Below, one piece after another: positions 17,661-25,700 of a stretch of DNA of 64,000 nucleotides (its first letter is position 1; the number at the start of each line of letters is the position of its first letter). Where the stretch lies: the NCBI RefSeq assembly GCF_003862485.1, contig NZ_RRCM01000001.1, forward strand, positions 392,435 through 456,434, given 5' to 3'. Both the position numbers and the translations under genes were made by a program. Under the pieces are notes generated by a model. It saw only the letters and a program-made list of their open reading frames with translations, was not told the origin of the DNA and made no database searches. The stretch is from Lachnoanaerobaculum orale (GTDB taxonomy: Bacteria > Bacillota > Clostridia > Lachnospirales > Lachnospiraceae).

Positions 17661-17808
17661 ATGACATAATTTATCTCGTGACTATCTTGTGAAAAAGAAG
17701 AGATTTTTACAAGATATAGGAATGAGAGAGGGCAAGTAAATTACGAGTATTATGAACTGGATAGTAATGTATAGACACTACAATAGTCTAAACATATGAA
17801 AGTGAGGT

Positions 17809-17937
17809 GTGGAAAATAGCAAGTAACAAAAGACCGAGAAAGAGCTACTTGCAAAACTAAAAAAATCCGGAGAACAGAAAAAGTTTAGAGATGCAGATGA
17901 TGTTATTTCAGATATGAGGTCAAAGTATGGATTATAA
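17809..17937 (+). pseudogene. Decayed antitoxin gene
   Basis: A GTG start at 17809 behind AGTGAGG opens a frame that is stopped by TAA after five codons (17824-17826) and then continues in the same frame for 36 codons: KTEKELLAKLKKSGEQKK and FRDADDVISDMRSKYGL. The ending D-A-D-D-V-x-x-D-M-R-x-K-Y-G-L is the usual C-terminus of RelB/Phd-type antitoxins. Past the TAA at 17935 the frame stays open to 18027. No toxin is visible. The rest of 17661-18022 shows nothing else. Confidence 0.6.
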
Positions 17938-18022
17938 GATTATTTTGATGCGGAATGCAGAGAATATACCACCTTTTGTGATAATAATGGAGAAAGCAGG
18001 GGAAGTATTGTTCATATAAAAT

Positions 18023-18075
18023 GTTAGAAAAGACAACAGAAAACTGTTGTAAAATCTAACGGTACGAATTATAAT
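18023..18075 (+). promoter_or_regulatory. Promoter with inverted-repeat operator for the XRE/Fic unit
   Basis: TTGTAA (18047-18052) and TATAAT (18070-18075) with 17-base spacing. The -35 lies in the right arm of an inverted repeat: GTTAGA 18023-18028 and ACAACAG 18033-18039 mirror CTGTTGT 18044-18050 and TCTAAC 18055-18060. This is a natural site for autorepression by the XRE protein. Confidence 0.7.
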
Positions 18076-18106
18076 GAATTAGTTGGTAGTTTAAGGAGGA
18101 AGAACA

Positions 18107-18424
18107 ATGATGAGTATTAATGAGAGAATTAAGAATTTTAGGAACCGGCTTCATCTTTCACAGGAGTACGTAGCTAATTTTTTGAGAATTAATCGTGCAA
18201 CATATACTCAGATGGAAAATGGTAAGAGAAAAATAACAGCAGAAGATGTTTCAAGACTGAGTGAGTTATTTGGTGTAACAGCAGATGCTTTATTAAATGA
18301 AAACAAGATAAGCCGGTCGGCGACAGTGTTTGCAAGAAGCTTTGAAAAGTTAGATGAGAATGATCAGGCAGAAATCATGAATTTGATTAAGTTCAAAGAG
18401 CAGATGAAAATGCAGAGGAGTTAA
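18107..18424 (+). CDS. XRE-family HTH regulator
   Basis: 105 residues. Residues 4-66 form a Cro/CI-type helix-turn-helix (LHLSQEYVANFLRINRATYTQMENGKR), followed by VTADALL and a short acidic tail. Ribosome site AAGGAGG, 7 bases before the ATG. The stop is followed directly, with no gap, by the start of the ImmA/IrrE-Fic gene. In ImmA/ImmR-type pairs the peptidase cleaves the XRE repressor; this arrangement implies the same kind of control here. The inverted repeat at 18023-18060 is its probable operator. Confidence 0.9.
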   Translation: MMSINERIKNFRNRLHLSQEYVANFLRINRATYTQMENGKRKITAEDVSRLSELFGVTADALLNENKISRSATVFARSFEKLDENDQAEIMNLIKFKEQMKMQRS

Positions 18425-19789
18425 ATGCTTAATTTCAAATCAAATGCTAAGAACTATAGAGATGCAGAAAGTATGGCGGCCGCATATTTGGCTGCCTATT
18501 TTGGCGATTCGAAAATAGAATATCCTATTAGCCCGTTCAAGATGTTGAAAGACGAGGGGGTTAGTTTTGTGATACGAAATTTTAATAAACTGGAAGGTGT
18601 ATATATACCTTCTCAGTCAGAAAATGACATAGCTATAGTAGGCATTAATTCAAATAGACCAATTACCAGACAAAGATTTACTGCGGCACATGAGTTGTGC
18701 CATCACTTTAGAGATGCAGATAAACAGGTTGCTTGTCCAATAGGTCAAAAGAATGCATCTGAATACTTCGCTGATGCATTTGCTTCGGGTTTATTAATGC
18801 CAATGAGTGAGCTGAATGTAAAAGTGAATGAGTATAAAGACGCCAATGGAAATGTCAATTTTGATGATATATTAAAAATAGCAGATTACTTTGGAGTTAG
18901 TTTTGAATCGTGTGTAAGAAGAATTGCATATAAGGTACATGCTGTTGAAGGCAATATTGAAAGCAAAGAATTGACAAAGAGAATCAGAAAATATAAGCCG
19001 GATATAAAAAGAAAAGAATTAGAAATGTCTTATGAAAATTTATATTCTGATTTGATAGATAACTACGCAGAACAGTTGAGATTTGCCCCAAATGAACATG
19101 CTAAGTATGTATTTGAAAATACATATATTTATAATGATAGTAGGATGGAAGGACTGGATGTTTCTATTGAAGAAGCATCAGAAATCATAACTGATTTACG
19201 TAACAATTTGCAAAATAGTAGATATTGTACTGAAGAAAATGAGGCTTACTTATCTGTTGCAGGGCATTATTTAATGTATCAAGATATTTTTACCTTGCCG
19301 GTTAAAGAATCACTAAATATATATGATTCGTTTAAACTAAATAAGGATTTGTTTGCATACTATCCACATCCTGAGTTTGGTGGCAATCCAAGACAGAATA
19401 ATGTAGTGATTTCGGGTGCTAAGTTTGAAGCAGTAGATTACCATGATATTTTTAGTGAATTAGCAAAAGTGGATGCAGATGTAAGAAAGTTTTTTGAAGA
19501 GAAATCTTACATTAAGGTGAGTGATTATATAAAACATGTAATTAGAGTGCATCATAGAATTACGGTAATTCACCCTTTTCCGGAAGGTAATGGAAGAACA
19601 ACAAGGGCATTTATGAATGTTCAGCTGGTAAGGGCCGGTCTAACCCCTATATACATAAAAGTTGAAGAAAAGAAAAACTATATAGCAGCGTTGGAAAAAG
19701 CTGATGTTGAAAAGAACTATGATGACTTATATGAGTGTATATTTAGAGTAATGCTTAGGTCGCATGTTGAATTGAGTATAAATCCTTAG
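18425..19789 (+). CDS. ImmA/IrrE zinc peptidase fused to a Fic domain
   Basis: 454 residues. The N-terminal half (about 20-180) is an ImmA/IrrE (DUF955) peptidase: TAAHELCHHF gives HExxH at 89-93, and the EYFADAFASGLLMP stretch supplies the usual third ligand. The C-terminal half is a Fic domain with complete motif HPFPEGNGRTTR at 383-394, which transfers AMP or a related group to a target. Before it, NDSRMEGLDVSIEEA (S239-G243) resembles the autoinhibitory helix S/TxxxE(G/N), but has D where S/T is expected. No frameshift: one continuous frame. The peptidase could sense a signal and cleave the XRE repressor while Fic modifies a target; this is inference. Confidence 0.88.
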   Translation: MLNFKSNAKNYRDAESMAAAYLAAYFGDSKIEYPISPFKMLKDEGVSFVIRNFNKLEGVYIPSQSENDIAIVGINSNRPITRQRFTAAHELCHHFRDADKQVACPIGQKNASEYFADAFASGLLMPMSELNVKVNEYKDANGNVNFDDILKIADYFGVSFESCVRRIAYKVHAVEGNIESKELTKRIRKYKPDIKRKELEMSYENLYSDLIDNYAEQLRFAPNEHAKYVFENTYIYNDSRMEGLDVSIEEASEIITDLRNNLQNSRYCTEENEAYLSVAGHYLMYQDIFTLPVKESLNIYDSFKLNKDLFAYYPHPEFGGNPRQNNVVISGAKFEAVDYHDIFSELAKVDADVRKFFEEKSYIKVSDYIKHVIRVHHRITVIHPFPEGNGRTTRAFMNVQLVRAGLTPIYIKVEEKKNYIAALEKADVEKNYDDLYECIFRVMLRSHVELSINP

Positions 19790-19816
19790 TAGTAAGAATT
19801 TTAGTTTTACTACTAA
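19786..19816 (+). terminator. Stem-loop over the Fic gene stop
   Basis: 10-bp stem TTAGTAGTAA / TTACTACTAA overlapping the stop codon, not followed by a T run. A second small hairpin (CCTTG/CAAGG) lies near 19902-19915. Termination is plausible but weak. Confidence 0.4.
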
Positions 19817-19943
19817 CAGGTAGTAATGATTTGATAGATCTTACTCAAATTTATCTCAATCTGCATTTTTGTGATGAACAACGAAATCCCCTGCACCCCT
19901 TGCAAATCAAGGCGTTTTAGGGGCAAAAAGGAGTAAATAAAAT

Positions 19944-20417
19944 ATGATAAAAGTACTTTTCATCTGCCACGGCAATATCTGCCGTTCACCTATGGCGGAG
20001 TTTATAATGAAAGACAAAGTAAAAAAGCTTGGGCTGGAGGATATGTTTGAGATAGCCTCAGCAGCTACAAGCGCAGATGAGATATGGAACGGTGTAGGTA
20101 ATCCGGTGTATCCTCCTGCAAAAGATGAACTTAAGAAACACGGGATAGCCTGCTCGGGCAAGAAGGCAAGGCAGATGGTAAAGTCCGACTATGAAGAATA
20201 CGACTACCTGATAGGAATGGACGATGCCAATATAAAAAATATGAAGAAAGTTTTTGGAAGGGATGATAAAGTATATAAACTTTTGAGTTTTACAGGAAGT
20301 GATGAGTCGGTATCCGATCCGTGGTATACCGACAGATTTGATACAGCTTATAATGATATAGATAGAGGAGTGGACGGATTTTTGAAGTTTTTGGAGGTAA
20401 AAAATGTCATCAATTAA
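19944..20417 (+). CDS. Low-molecular-weight protein tyrosine phosphatase
   Basis: 157 residues. The phosphate loop CHGNICRS (C8, R14) at the N-terminus and DPWYTDRFD near residue 125 carrying the general-acid aspartate define the LMW-PTP/arsenate-reductase fold. As most Firmicute members it should dephosphorylate protein tyrosine or arginine residues. Ribosome site AAGGAG. It overlaps a membrane protein gene by 14 bases, so the two are probably translated together. Confidence 0.93.
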   Translation: MIKVLFICHGNICRSPMAEFIMKDKVKKLGLEDMFEIASAATSADEIWNGVGNPVYPPAKDELKKHGIACSGKKARQMVKSDYEEYDYLIGMDDANIKNMKKVFGRDDKVYKLLSFTGSDESVSDPWYTDRFDTAYNDIDRGVDGFLKFLEVKNVIN

Positions 20418-21201
20418 AAAAGTATTGATAATAAAGGTTATATTGGCAGCTGTTTGTATTGCAGCAGGATTGGTATCGTTTTTTGTGCTGGCAGGCATTT
20501 TCAGTAATGTAGATTTTTATGCGGATACTATAAGCGCACTTGATAAGAGCAGGAGCAAGGTGATGGAGCTTGCGGCTGCAGCGGTAGCGTCATCTTCCGC
20601 CATAACACTTTTGCCGGGAGATATAGGCACTCCGGTTGCACAGGAACTTGCAGAGATGAGTAAGTATTTTTTGATTGTACTTTGTGCCATCTATCTTGAA
20701 AAATTTTTGCTGACAGTAACAGGAATGGTTGCATTCAAGTATATCATTCCGGTTGCCTGCCTTTTGTTTATTATATTTATAGCATCGAATGAAAAGGTGT
20801 TTGCAAAGATTGCAACCAAGCTGTTTTTATTCAGCCTGGTTATATCATTTACAATACCGATCAGTGTAAATATCGCAAATATGATAGAAAGCAACTACGC
20901 CTCGTCCATAGATACGACACTGAATAACGCCAAGCAAAACACTCAGACCGTTACGGATGATGCCAAGGAAGAGAGCGGCAATGCCATAGATAAGTTTGTA
21001 AACAATATCACAGGCAATGCAAATGAAATTCTAAAGAAATTTGAGAATACCGTAAGTTCATTTATAGAAGCAATTGCAGTGATGATAGTAACTTCATGCC
21101 TTATACCTATAGGTGTGCTGTTTTTCTTCCTTTGGCTGGTAAAGCTGATATTCTCAATAAACGTAAACGGCTTCGGTTTTATGCGTAGAGAAAACAGGTA
21201 G
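20404..21201 (+). CDS. Multi-pass membrane protein of unknown function
   Basis: 265 residues with about four or five hydrophobic segments: near 7-31, 88-106, 110-128, 134-158 and 222-247. Between the last two is a polar, helical stretch (SSIDTTLNNAKQNTQTVTDD, then KKFENTVSSF) rich in Asn/Thr/Lys that may form a coiled region outside the membrane. No family recognised. GGAGG lies inside the phosphatase gene, 14-base overlap, so it may be a target or partner of that phosphatase. Confidence 0.7.
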   Translation: MSSIKKVLIIKVILAAVCIAAGLVSFFVLAGIFSNVDFYADTISALDKSRSKVMELAAAAVASSSAITLLPGDIGTPVAQELAEMSKYFLIVLCAIYLEKFLLTVTGMVAFKYIIPVACLLFIIFIASNEKVFAKIATKLFLFSLVISFTIPISVNIANMIESNYASSIDTTLNNAKQNTQTVTDDAKEESGNAIDKFVNNITGNANEILKKFENTVSSFIEAIAVMIVTSCLIPIGVLFFFLWLVKLIFSINVNGFGFMRRENR

Positions 21202-21247
21202 CCAAATTATTTGTAAAAAATACTGAGAATTTAATTTTGGAGTGTAT

Positions 21248-21293
21248 GCATTAGAGAAAAAGGAAAGGTTTACCTTTCCTTTTTCTCTAATGC
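21248..21293. terminator. Bidirectional terminator, perfect 22-bp inverted repeat
   Basis: 22 bases from 21248 pair exactly with 21272-21293 around a minimal loop. It lies between convergent genes and includes the last codons of the minus-strand ATPase gene (LALEKKER), so its sequence is both terminator and coding. Confidence 0.85.
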
Positions 21294-22610
21294 CAAACCT
21301 ATCAAACGATCTGTATAATCTGCCATAAATAAAGGAATATTCAGTACATCGTCATCAAGTTTCAGATTATTCAATGAAAAGCGTATTTTAAGTTTTACAT
21401 TATTAGGAAATAATTCCTTAAACTTCTTTAAGCTCTTAGAGGATGTATTGGTTTCAGATTTGACTTCTATAGGAAAAATATCATTTTCACGCTGAATGAG
21501 GAAGTCAACCTCATAAGGAGGATTATTTTGCGACCAATACCTTGGAGTCACTTCAAATTGTGTAATTAAGGTTTGAAGTACAAAGTTTTCAGTCAATGCA
21601 CCCTTGAATTCTGTGAACAGGCGATTTCCTTCACCAAATGCGGTAGGTGACAGTTGAGCCAGACGGCGGAGTAAACCTACATCTACAAGATAAATTTTAA
21701 AGGCCGATATATCATCATAAGCTGCAATAGGAAGGCCGGGAGCAGAGCTGCGGTATATTTTATGTACAAGTCGTGCGTCAACAAGCCACTGTAAAGCATC
21801 TTCATATTCACGAGCTCTTGCACCTTCTTTTACAACTTTATAAATGAACTTCTTGTTTTCTCTTGCAAGTTGTGAAGGCACGGATTTCCAAATCATGGAT
21901 ATTTTCGGGAATTCACTGATATTGGGATGTTTTGCAAAATCACGCTCATATGCACTGATAATATCAGACAGAGATTCCTGCATAGCGGAAACGTCACGAG
22001 CTTTTGTCCACATTAGAACAGGTTCAGGCATACCGCCTGTAACATAATACATCTTCAGTTTCTCATACAGAGGGTTGAAGAAGGCGTCCGGTAAAGGTTC
22101 AATTGAATTTACATTTTCCAAAAAGTCGGCAAGATTTTTGTCACCGTTGGCAATCAGAAATTCTGAGAATGTCATCGGATCTATCTGTAGAAAGTTTACT
22201 TTTCCTACCGGAAAAGAAGTTGGTTTTGCAAGAGTAATACCAAGCAAAGAACCTGCACAAGCGATATGATACTGTGGGGCGTTCTCGCAGAAATATTTCA
22301 TAGAATTGATGACTTTAGGGCAGTCTTGAACCTCATCAAAAATGATGAGAGTTTTTTGGGGCGAAATCTTTTGACCGCTTGCAAGGATTAAGTTTTGAAG
22401 AATACGATCGACGTCTTTAGTAGTTTCAAAGAATTGCTTATATTCTTCGTTCTCATCAAAGTTAAAATAAGCTGTATTTTCATAGTAAAGTTTTCCGAAT
22501 TCCTTTAAAATCCAAGTCTTACCTACCTGTCGTACACCTTTTAGGATTAACGGTTTTCTATATGGAGAATTTTTCCAGTTCAAAAGATTTTTTAAAATAA
22601 ATCGTTCCAT
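21270..22610 (-). CDS. AAA ATPase with DUF4143 domain
   Basis: 446 residues. Walker A GVRQVGKTW near the N-terminus, Walker B-like LIIFDEVQD, and a C-terminal DUF4143 region ending in the nuclease-like PPYEVDFLIQRENDIFPIEVKSE (D-x12-ExK pattern). These archaeal-type ATPases are common and functionally unassigned; some act in defence or DNA processing. Start at ATG 22610 with GAAGGG ahead; an upstream GTG at 22625 is less likely. Single gene on the minus strand, convergent with the phosphatase/membrane unit. Confidence 0.88.
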   Translation of the reverse strand: MERFILKNLLNWKNSPYRKPLILKGVRQVGKTWILKEFGKLYYENTAYFNFDENEEYKQFFETTKDVDRILQNLILASGQKISPQKTLIIFDEVQDCPKVINSMKYFCENAPQYHIACAGSLLGITLAKPTSFPVGKVNFLQIDPMTFSEFLIANGDKNLADFLENVNSIEPLPDAFFNPLYEKLKMYYVTGGMPEPVLMWTKARDVSAMQESLSDIISAYERDFAKHPNISEFPKISMIWKSVPSQLARENKKFIYKVVKEGARAREYEDALQWLVDARLVHKIYRSSAPGLPIAAYDDISAFKIYLVDVGLLRRLAQLSPTAFGEGNRLFTEFKGALTENFVLQTLITQFEVTPRYWSQNNPPYEVDFLIQRENDIFPIEVKSETNTSSKSLKKFKELFPNNVKLKIRFSLNNLKLDDDVLNIPLFMADYTDRLIGLALEKKER

Positions 22611-22730
22611 AGCCTTGCCCTTCACATTTTTATATTGATTTTAGTGTATATAAATCACATTTTTATTATATACTAAAATATAAAAAATACAATATAAACC
22701 ACAGATTTATACGAATCAAGAAAAACGGAT

Positions 22731-22785
22731 TATGTTAAAAAGATAACGTTAAAACATTGACAATGTAACAAATGTGATGTATCAT
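22731..22785 (+). promoter_or_regulatory. Alcohol dehydrogenase promoter with Rex-like operator
   Basis: TTGACA at 22757-22762 and TATCAT at 22780-22785, 17-base spacer. Just upstream, TATGTTAAAAAGATAACG (22731-22748) resembles the Rex consensus TTGTTAA-n4-TTAACAA and differs by one base from the sequence before adhE (45969-45986). Rex would repress fermentation genes at low NADH. Confidence 0.6.
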
Positions 22786-22871
22786 ATAAGCAAGAGGTTA
22801 AATTTATTTGCAAAGAGTGATTTTGCTTACACTTTTTGCTTAATATATTAAATTTAATATGGAGGCTGTAT

Positions 22872-24086
22872 ATGAGATTTACATTACCAAGGGATATTTA
22901 TCACGGAAAAGATTCACTTGAGGCTTTGAAGAACTTCACCGGTAAGAAGGCTTTTGTCTGTGTAGGCGGAGGCTCTATGAAGAGATTCGGCTTTTTGGAC
23001 AAGGTGGTAGACTACCTTAAAGAAGCGGGCATGGAGGTAAAGCTTTTTGAAGGAATAGAGTCTGACCCTTCTGTAGACACCGTAATGCGCGGTGCTAAGG
23101 AGATGATTGAGTTCGGACCTGACTGGATAGTAGCTATCGGCGGAGGTTCACCTATTGATGCAGCTAAGGCTATGTGGATAAAGTATGAATATCCTGATTG
23201 TACATTTGAAGATATGTGTAAGGTATTCGGTATTCCTACACTTAGAAAGAAAGCAAAGTTCTGTGCTATTTCTTCCACATCGGGAACAGCTACCGAGGTA
23301 ACGGCTTTTTCAATCATTACAGACTATGAAAAGGGTATCAAATATCCTATAGCAGACTTTGAGATAACACCTGATGTGGCAATCGTAGACCCTGCACTTG
23401 CAGAGACTATGCCGAAGAAGCTTGTTGCACATACAGGTATGGACGCTTTGACACACGCAATCGAGGCATATGTATCTACTGCAAACTGTGATTTTACGGA
23501 TCCTCTTGCACTGCATGCAATAGAGATGATTCATAAGTATCTTATCAAATCATACAATGAGGATAAGGAAGCAAGAGATGCAATGCACAATGCACAGTGT
23601 CTTGCAGGTATGGCATTTTCAAATGCATTGCTTGGAATAGTACATTCAATGGCACATAAGACAGGTGCGGTATTCGGTGACTACGGTGCTCACATTATAC
23701 ATGGTGCGGCAAACGCAATGTATCTTCCTAAGGTAATCGCTTTTAACGCTAAGGACAGTGAGGCGGCTAAGAGATATGCGAAGATAGCCGATGTACTTGG
23801 TCTGTCCGGAAATACACAGGAAGAGAAGATAAAAGAACTTATCAAGTATGTCAGAGGAATGAATGACGAGCTTAATATTCCGCACTGCATAAAGAATTAC
23901 GGAGCAGATTCATATCCTACAGAAAACGGATTTGTACCTGAGAACGTATTCCTTGAGAGACTGCATGATATAGCAGTAAATGCTGTAGCTGACGCTTGTA
24001 CAGGCTCAAACCCTAGACAGCCGAGTGTTGAAGAGATGGAAAAACTTTTGAAATGTTGCTATTATGATACTGAAGTGGACTTCTAA
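22872..24086 (+). CDS. Iron-containing alcohol dehydrogenase
   Basis: 404 residues from ATG 22872, preceded by GGAGG at 22861-22865. It is of the butanol-dehydrogenase/FucO type, reducing aldehydes to alcohols with NAD(P)H. NAD site AIGGGSPIDAAKAMW; metal ligands in TGMDALTHAIEAYVS, LGIVHSMAHKTGA and AHIIHGAANA. The C-terminal part is close to the alcohol dehydrogenase half of AdhE at 46015. Shared Rex-like operator with adhE points to joint redox control. Monocistronic, terminator at 24125. Confidence 0.93.
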   Translation: MRFTLPRDIYHGKDSLEALKNFTGKKAFVCVGGGSMKRFGFLDKVVDYLKEAGMEVKLFEGIESDPSVDTVMRGAKEMIEFGPDWIVAIGGGSPIDAAKAMWIKYEYPDCTFEDMCKVFGIPTLRKKAKFCAISSTSGTATEVTAFSIITDYEKGIKYPIADFEITPDVAIVDPALAETMPKKLVAHTGMDALTHAIEAYVSTANCDFTDPLALHAIEMIHKYLIKSYNEDKEARDAMHNAQCLAGMAFSNALLGIVHSMAHKTGAVFGDYGAHIIHGAANAMYLPKVIAFNAKDSEAAKRYAKIADVLGLSGNTQEEKIKELIKYVRGMNDELNIPHCIKNYGADSYPTENGFVPENVFLERLHDIAVNAVADACTGSNPRQPSVEEMEKLLKCCYYDTEVDF

Positions 24087-24124
24087 TAAGTAGTTACACT
24101 AATCCTTAGTATCTAAGTATAATA

Positions 24125-24161
24125 AACACATCAATGACGTAAGTTGTTGGTGTGTTTTTTT
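24125..24161 (+). terminator. Rho-independent terminator
   Basis: AACACATCAA pairs with TTGGTGTGTT (one G-T), 12-base loop, followed by T run. Between here and the next promoter lies a 13-base direct repeat ATATAAAACTAAG (24184-24196, 24198-24210) of unknown meaning. Confidence 0.8.
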
Positions 24162-24222
24162 ACTTATAAATCATTTATAATAAATATAAAACTAAGGATA
24201 TAAAACTAAGTATCAAATTTAC

Positions 24223-24259
24223 TTGAAAAATAATAAAAAAAGTTGTAATATGATAACGA
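24223..24259 (+). promoter_or_regulatory. zur-znuACB promoter and possible Zur box
   Basis: TTGAAA 24223-24228 and TAATAT 24246-24251, 17-base spacer. TTGTAAT-ATG-ATAACGA (24243-24259) is an imperfect dyad covering the -10 and partly resembles Zur boxes of Firmicutes. Autoregulation is likely but the box is not a close match. Confidence 0.5.
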
Positions 24260-24307
24260 GTTTCAAATTAGACTATCCGAGTAGGGTAGCAATGTTGGAG
24301 GTGTGAT

Positions 24308-24727
24308 TTGACGAAGGCTCAGTATAAAACCAAACAATTGTTGGAAATAGAGGATTTTCTGAAGGAAAATGCGAACAAGCATGTCACTGTGAGTGACATT
24401 ATTCTTTTTTTCAAAGAGCAGGGAAAGAACATCGGGAAAGCCACTGTTTACAGACATTTGGAAAGAATGGTAAGTGACGGATCTGTACATAAATATATGC
24501 TTGATGCGGGAGACAGTGCGTGCTTTGAGTATATTGAAGATGAGGACTTGCATCCGGTTTGCTTTCACTGTAAATGTGAGAAATGCGGTAAACTTATTCA
24601 CTTGGAGTGTACTGAATTGTCCCTGATAGGAGATCATCTGAGAGAGGAACACGGCTTTGATATCGACCACGCCAGAACAGTTTTTTATGGAACTTGTAAT
24701 GAATGTAGAAAAGAGGGTAAGCTATGA
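24308..24727 (+). CDS. zur: Fur-family metalloregulator, probably Zur
   Basis: 139 residues, TTG start behind GGAGG. Winged-helix DNA-binding half (GKNIGKATVYRHLERMV) and metal-binding half with two CxxC pairs (CEKCGKL, CNECRK) for structural zinc, plus HPVCFHCKC and HLECTEL. Directly coupled to a zinc-type ABC transporter by an ATGA overlap, so it most likely represses uptake when zinc is plentiful. Choice of Zur over Fur or PerR rests on that context. Confidence 0.82.
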   Translation: MTKAQYKTKQLLEIEDFLKENANKHVTVSDIILFFKEQGKNIGKATVYRHLERMVSDGSVHKYMLDAGDSACFEYIEDEDLHPVCFHCKCEKCGKLIHLECTELSLIGDHLREEHGFDIDHARTVFYGTCNECRKEGKL

Positions 24728-25689
24728 AAAGATTTATTGGAATAGGACTTGGTATCCTTATGGTAATGATGACACTTCTCGGCTGTGCAAAAAAAGATGA
24801 TACGGCTGCAAGTGCAGGTAAAGAAGGTAAGAAAATAAGTATTGTTACCACTATCTTTCCGGCATATGACTGGGTAAAGCAGGTGGTAGGCGATAATAAG
24901 AACGTGGATATTAGTTTTCTTATAGATAAGGGAGTTGATTTACACAGTTATCAGGCGTCCGCACAGGATATTGCAAAAATCACGGACAGCGACCTGTTCG
25001 TATATGTAGGCGGAGAGTCTGACGGATGGGCTGAGGATATCGTAAAGGAAAATCCTAATCTAAAATACATCAGTATGGTAGACAGTATCGGTAAAGCTGC
25101 ATTAGAAGAAGAACTTGTAGAGGGTATGCAAGAGGAACAAGGTGAAGAAGAGGGTGAAGAGTGCGCCATCGATGAGCACGTTTGGCTTTCATTGGCAAAT
25201 GCCAAGACTATAGTGGGGGCTATAGAAGCCAAGTTGGCGGAGATAGATCCTGACAATAAGAGCAGTTATGAAAAGAATGCAAATGATTATATTGCAAAGC
25301 TTGACGCGCTTGACAAGGAGTATCAGGATGCTCTTTCAAAAGTTCAGGATAAGACAATCCTTGTGGGAGACAGATTCCCGTTCAGATACCTTGTAAATGA
25401 GTATGGAATAAAGTATTATGCCGCATTTAAAGGATGTGATGCAAACAGTGAGGCGTCATTTGAAACAGTCAAATTCTTGGCAAACAAGATGGATGAGTTG
25501 AAGCTTACAAAGATATTTATAATTGACGGTTCAAAGGGTGACCTTGCAAAGACAATAGTGGAAAACACAAAGGATAAGAATGCAAAGGTTTTGGTACTTG
25601 ACTCTATGCAGTCAACAAAGAGTAGTGATAATGCCGACTACCTTGATATAATGAAAAAGAATTTGGAAGTACTCAAAGAGGCATTATAG
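24724..25689 (+). CDS. znuA: Zinc ABC transporter substrate-binding lipoprotein
   Basis: 321 residues. Lipobox LLGC, then a ZnuA/AdcA-type solute-binding fold. First metal histidine in VDLHSYQAS (H74), second in DEHVWLS (H152), further region GDRFPFRYLV. Between helices, where ZnuA proteins carry a His-rich loop, this protein has an acidic loop EEQGEEEGEE with one Cys (C147) and no histidine. Overlaps zur by ATGA. It delivers Zn or Mn to the permease. Confidence 0.88.
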   Translation: MKRFIGIGLGILMVMMTLLGCAKKDDTAASAGKEGKKISIVTTIFPAYDWVKQVVGDNKNVDISFLIDKGVDLHSYQASAQDIAKITDSDLFVYVGGESDGWAEDIVKENPNLKYISMVDSIGKAALEEELVEGMQEEQGEEEGEECAIDEHVWLSLANAKTIVGAIEAKLAEIDPDNKSSYEKNANDYIAKLDALDKEYQDALSKVQDKTILVGDRFPFRYLVNEYGIKYYAAFKGCDANSEASFETVKFLANKMDELKLTKIFIIDGSKGDLAKTIVENTKDKNAKVLVLDSMQSTKSSDNADYLDIMKKNLEVLKEAL

Positions 25690-25700
25690 ACTGGAGATTT

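Noticed and set aside
18425..19789. ImmA/IrrE-Fic as an assembly fusion of two genes
   Set aside because: The frame is continuous, with a coherent linker and helix before the Fic core, and there is no internal ribosome site with ATG at the junction that I could see.
21270..22610. ATPase as a transposition or phage protein
   Set aside because: Walker motifs with DUF4143 and ExK-type end fit the widespread stand-alone ATPase family; no inverted terminal repeats or transposase nearby.
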